13,934 nucleotides of DNA from an uncultured Eubacteriales bacterium (lineage in GTDB: Bacteria; Bacillota; Clostridia; Lachnospirales; Lachnospiraceae). The stretch spans positions 1 through 13,934 of the forward strand of contig URND01000084.1 of NCBI GenBank assembly GCA_900549105.1. Reading direction: 5' to 3'. The translations under genes and the position numbers were made by a program. Shown here piece after piece: positions 13,077 through 13,934 of the stretch (position 1 is its first letter; each line of letters opens with the position of its first letter). The notes under the pieces were generated by a model. The model did no database searches and was not told the DNA's origin. It worked only from the letters and a program-made list of their open reading frames with translations.

Positions 13077-13178
13077 TCGAAAATATTGTCCGCTCACCGC
13101 TGGCGGCTTATAAGTAAACGGCTCGAAAATATGGTTCGCTCACCGGAAGCGTCTAACAAATGTCCGGCTTGAAAATTC
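13077..13178 (+). repeat. 46-nt tandem repeats of the antitoxin
   Basis: Units start at 13077 (TCGAAAATAT), 13123 (TCGAAAATAT) and 13169 (TTGAAAATTC), exactly 46 nt apart. The first two agree at 34 of 46 positions by hand count and share TCGAAAATAT, CGCTCACCG, GCG and a final CGGC. Each can form a short stem: CCGC...GCGG in unit 1 and CGCT...AGCG in unit 2. The third unit keeps only its first ~8 bases, then runs into the terminator. Confidence 0.92.
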
Positions 13179-13210
13179 TCAGCCCTGTCGCATGGCAGGG
13201 CTGATTTTTA
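13179..13210 (+). terminator. Antitoxin terminator upstream of the toxin
   Basis: TCAGCCCTG (13179-13187) and CAGGGCTGA (13196-13204) form a perfect 9-bp stem with an 8-nt loop and TTTTT after it. It sits between the antitoxin and the toxin's ribosome site, so most transcripts stop here and only read-through makes toxin, the standard type III ratio control. Confidence 0.92.
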
Positions 13211-13221
13211 TAGGTGATGAA

Positions 13222-13710
13222 ATGATTTATCAGGAAGGTTACGTCTACCACATAAAAGATGAATATTTTGAAAAAGTACAGGATGGGCATCTCATGCAGA
13301 ATAAGGAAAACGGAACATACCGTCCTACTTTTTATTGCCTTCGGGATGAAAAGACCTCCTTACTGTGGATGGTTCCATTAAGCTCACGGGTACAAAAATA
13401 TAAAACCATTTACGATAAACAAACACAAAAATATGGACGCTGCCTAACCATCGTCCTTGGTGAATTTGATGGAAAAGAAGCGGCATTCCTTCTTCAGAAT
13501 ATGTTTCCTGTCAGAGATTATTATCTCGATCATATACATACACGGAACAACAATCCTGTTCCAGTAAAACACATACTCCACAAAGAAATCAGCACTAATA
13601 TGAAACGTCTCCGTCAGCTCCATGCCAGAGGGAAAAAGGTTGTATTCCCTGACATCGACCGTCTGGAGCAACTCATGCTTACAGAAATACAGATTCAAGA
13701 TGCAGAATGA
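13222..13710 (+). CDS. Type III toxin-antitoxin endoribonuclease, CptN/ToxN-AbiQ family
   Basis: A 162-aa basic protein, the usual toxin size (~150-180). It begins EGYVYHIKDEYFEKV, followed by NGTYRPTFYCL at 30-40, LLWMVPLSSR at 47-56 and FLLQNMFPVRDYYLDHIHT at 89-107. The PLSS stretch sits where ToxN-type RNases carry the Ser/Thr-rich active-site loop. The YHIKDEYF start is closer to what I recall of CptN from Eubacterium/Coprococcus than to ToxN. The toxin cuts cellular mRNA and its own antitoxin precursor; such systems act in plasmid or element upkeep and phage abortive infection. The start at 13222 is chosen because AGGTGA precedes it and the in-frame ATG at 13192 lies inside the antitoxin terminator. 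The gene is followed by a strong terminator. Confidence 0.88.
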   Translation: MIYQEGYVYHIKDEYFEKVQDGHLMQNKENGTYRPTFYCLRDEKTSLLWMVPLSSRVQKYKTIYDKQTQKYGRCLTIVLGEFDGKEAAFLLQNMFPVRDYYLDHIHTRNNNPVPVKHILHKEISTNMKRLRQLHARGKKVVFPDIDRLEQLMLTEIQIQDAE

Positions 13711-13720
13711 TATTTTTTAT

Positions 13721-13773
13721 AAAAGAAAGCGGTAGCCCTGAATTTTTCATCTCAGGAAGCTACCGCTTCTTTC
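13721..13773. terminator. Strong bidirectional terminator between the toxin and the small minus-strand gene
   Basis: AGCGGTAGC (13728-13736) pairs with GCTACCGCT (13759-13767), extended outward through AAAG/CTTT past a one-base bulge and inward by CCTGA/TCAGG. It sits 10 bp past the toxin stop and contains the stop codon of the convergent small gene, so it ends both. Confidence 0.85.
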
Positions 13774-13910
13774 TCCTTTTCATTTTCTTCCTTCTCCTGT
13801 CCATTGTTTTCCTTATCTTCCTCCAGTTCCCGGAGCAGCTCTTCGCCATATTTGTCTAGCATTCGCACAAGAAAATCAATGCACCGTTCAAATTCTATAT
13901 TCTGTTTCAC
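13752..13910 (-). CDS. Small charged protein of unknown function (52 aa)
   Basis: Starting at GTG 13908-13910, the frame encodes a helix-prone segment (FERCIDFLVRMLDKYGEELL, about residues 7-26) and then a tail made almost entirely of Glu, Lys, Gln and Asn, ending EAVAS. AAGGAG lies 6 nt before the GTG, and the stop falls in the terminator hairpin, as expected of the last gene in an operon coming from beyond the window. I do not recognise the family with certainty; short proteins of this look are common as accessory genes in Lachnospiraceae mobile elements. No function is proposed. Confidence 0.6.
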   Translation of the reverse strand: MKQNIEFERCIDFLVRMLDKYGEELLRELEEDKENNGQEKEENEKEKEAVAS

Positions 13911-13934
13911 AAGCTTCTCCTTCCCTGTTTTTTA

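Larger units (their letters stand above)
13057..13210 (+). ncRNA. Type III RNA antitoxin precursor (CptI/ToxI-like)
   Basis: The RNA would start near 13057 and end at the terminator at 13210. It opens with a hairpin, GACAGG-AATA-CCTGTC (13060-13075), then carries tandem 46-nt repeats and a terminator, immediately before the toxin gene. In type III systems the toxin cuts this precursor into single repeats that fold as pseudoknots and inhibit it. Two full repeats plus a short third, with a 46-nt period, fit the CptIN family (few, ~45-nt repeats) better than ToxIN (about 36 nt, ~5 repeats). No protein is encoded. The family label rests on repeat number, period and the toxin sequence; the RNA itself was not aligned to a known antitoxin. 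Confidence 0.85.

Noticed and set aside
13077..13178. The 46-nt tandem repeats as a possible CRISPR array
   Set aside because: The units are contiguous, diverged along their length and lack unique spacers; they sit between a promoter and a terminator beside a ToxN-type toxin, which is the type III antitoxin plan.
13192..13221. Toxin start at the upstream in-frame ATG (13192)
   Set aside because: That ATG lies in the loop of the antitoxin terminator and has no ribosome site; the ATG at 13222 follows AGGTGA and begins at the family-like N-terminus.

Overview
The window looks like chromosome from an anaerobic, low-to-mid GC Firmicute, most likely a gut Lachnospiraceae-type Clostridium relative. 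The reasons are the strong AGGAGG-type ribosome sites, the DUF6472-type small Cys/Asp-rich protein, the MGDG-synthase-type glycosyltransferase, the TrpX-like lipoprotein, and a large serine recombinase and CptIN-like type III toxin-antitoxin of the kind found in that group. Family names come from recognising motifs by eye; no search was run.

Layout. 1-1660: decayed ground. The 3' end of an unidentified plus-strand gene abuts a C-terminally truncated BtpA/SgcQ-family gene. Upstream of that lie an intact GyrI-like gene and a TfoX N-terminal-domain pseudogene with an in-frame stop, all on the minus strand. 1686-2662: an HSL-type alpha/beta hydrolase with its own promoter. 2684-3111: the C-terminal scrap of a WYL-type regulator, then a promoter, a 63-aa DUF6472-like gene and a terminator. 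3180-6037: a tightly overlapping plus-strand operon of a GT28/MGDG-synthase-like glycosyltransferase, a NodB polysaccharide deacetylase without a signal peptide, and an LPG-synthase-TM/flippase-like membrane protein. Together they suggest a pathway that makes, N-deacetylates and flips an envelope glycolipid. 6034-6858: a Nit2-type amidase, convergent with the operon. 7062-9530: a PAS-degenerate GGDEF-EAL protein predicted to be a c-di-GMP phosphodiesterase. 9850-10818: a divergently transcribed substrate-binding lipoprotein with no transporter genes beside it, closed by an unusually structured terminator.

10908-13934: left end of a probable integrated element. The C-terminal remnant of a PhoU/Na-Pi-cotransporter-type gene is followed by a large serine recombinase on the minus strand. 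Back to back with the recombinase is a complete type III toxin-antitoxin locus: consensus promoter, 5' hairpin, two 46-nt tandem RNA repeats plus a partial third, an intrinsic terminator, then a CptN/ToxN-like endoribonuclease whose start codon lies just past that terminator. A 52-aa charged protein on the minus strand closes the window. The toxin-antitoxin locus is the most exciting system here, probably an addiction or anti-phage cargo of the recombinase element. The glycolipid operon is the best candidate for undescribed biochemistry. Five broken genes in 14 kb mark this as a region of active rearrangement.
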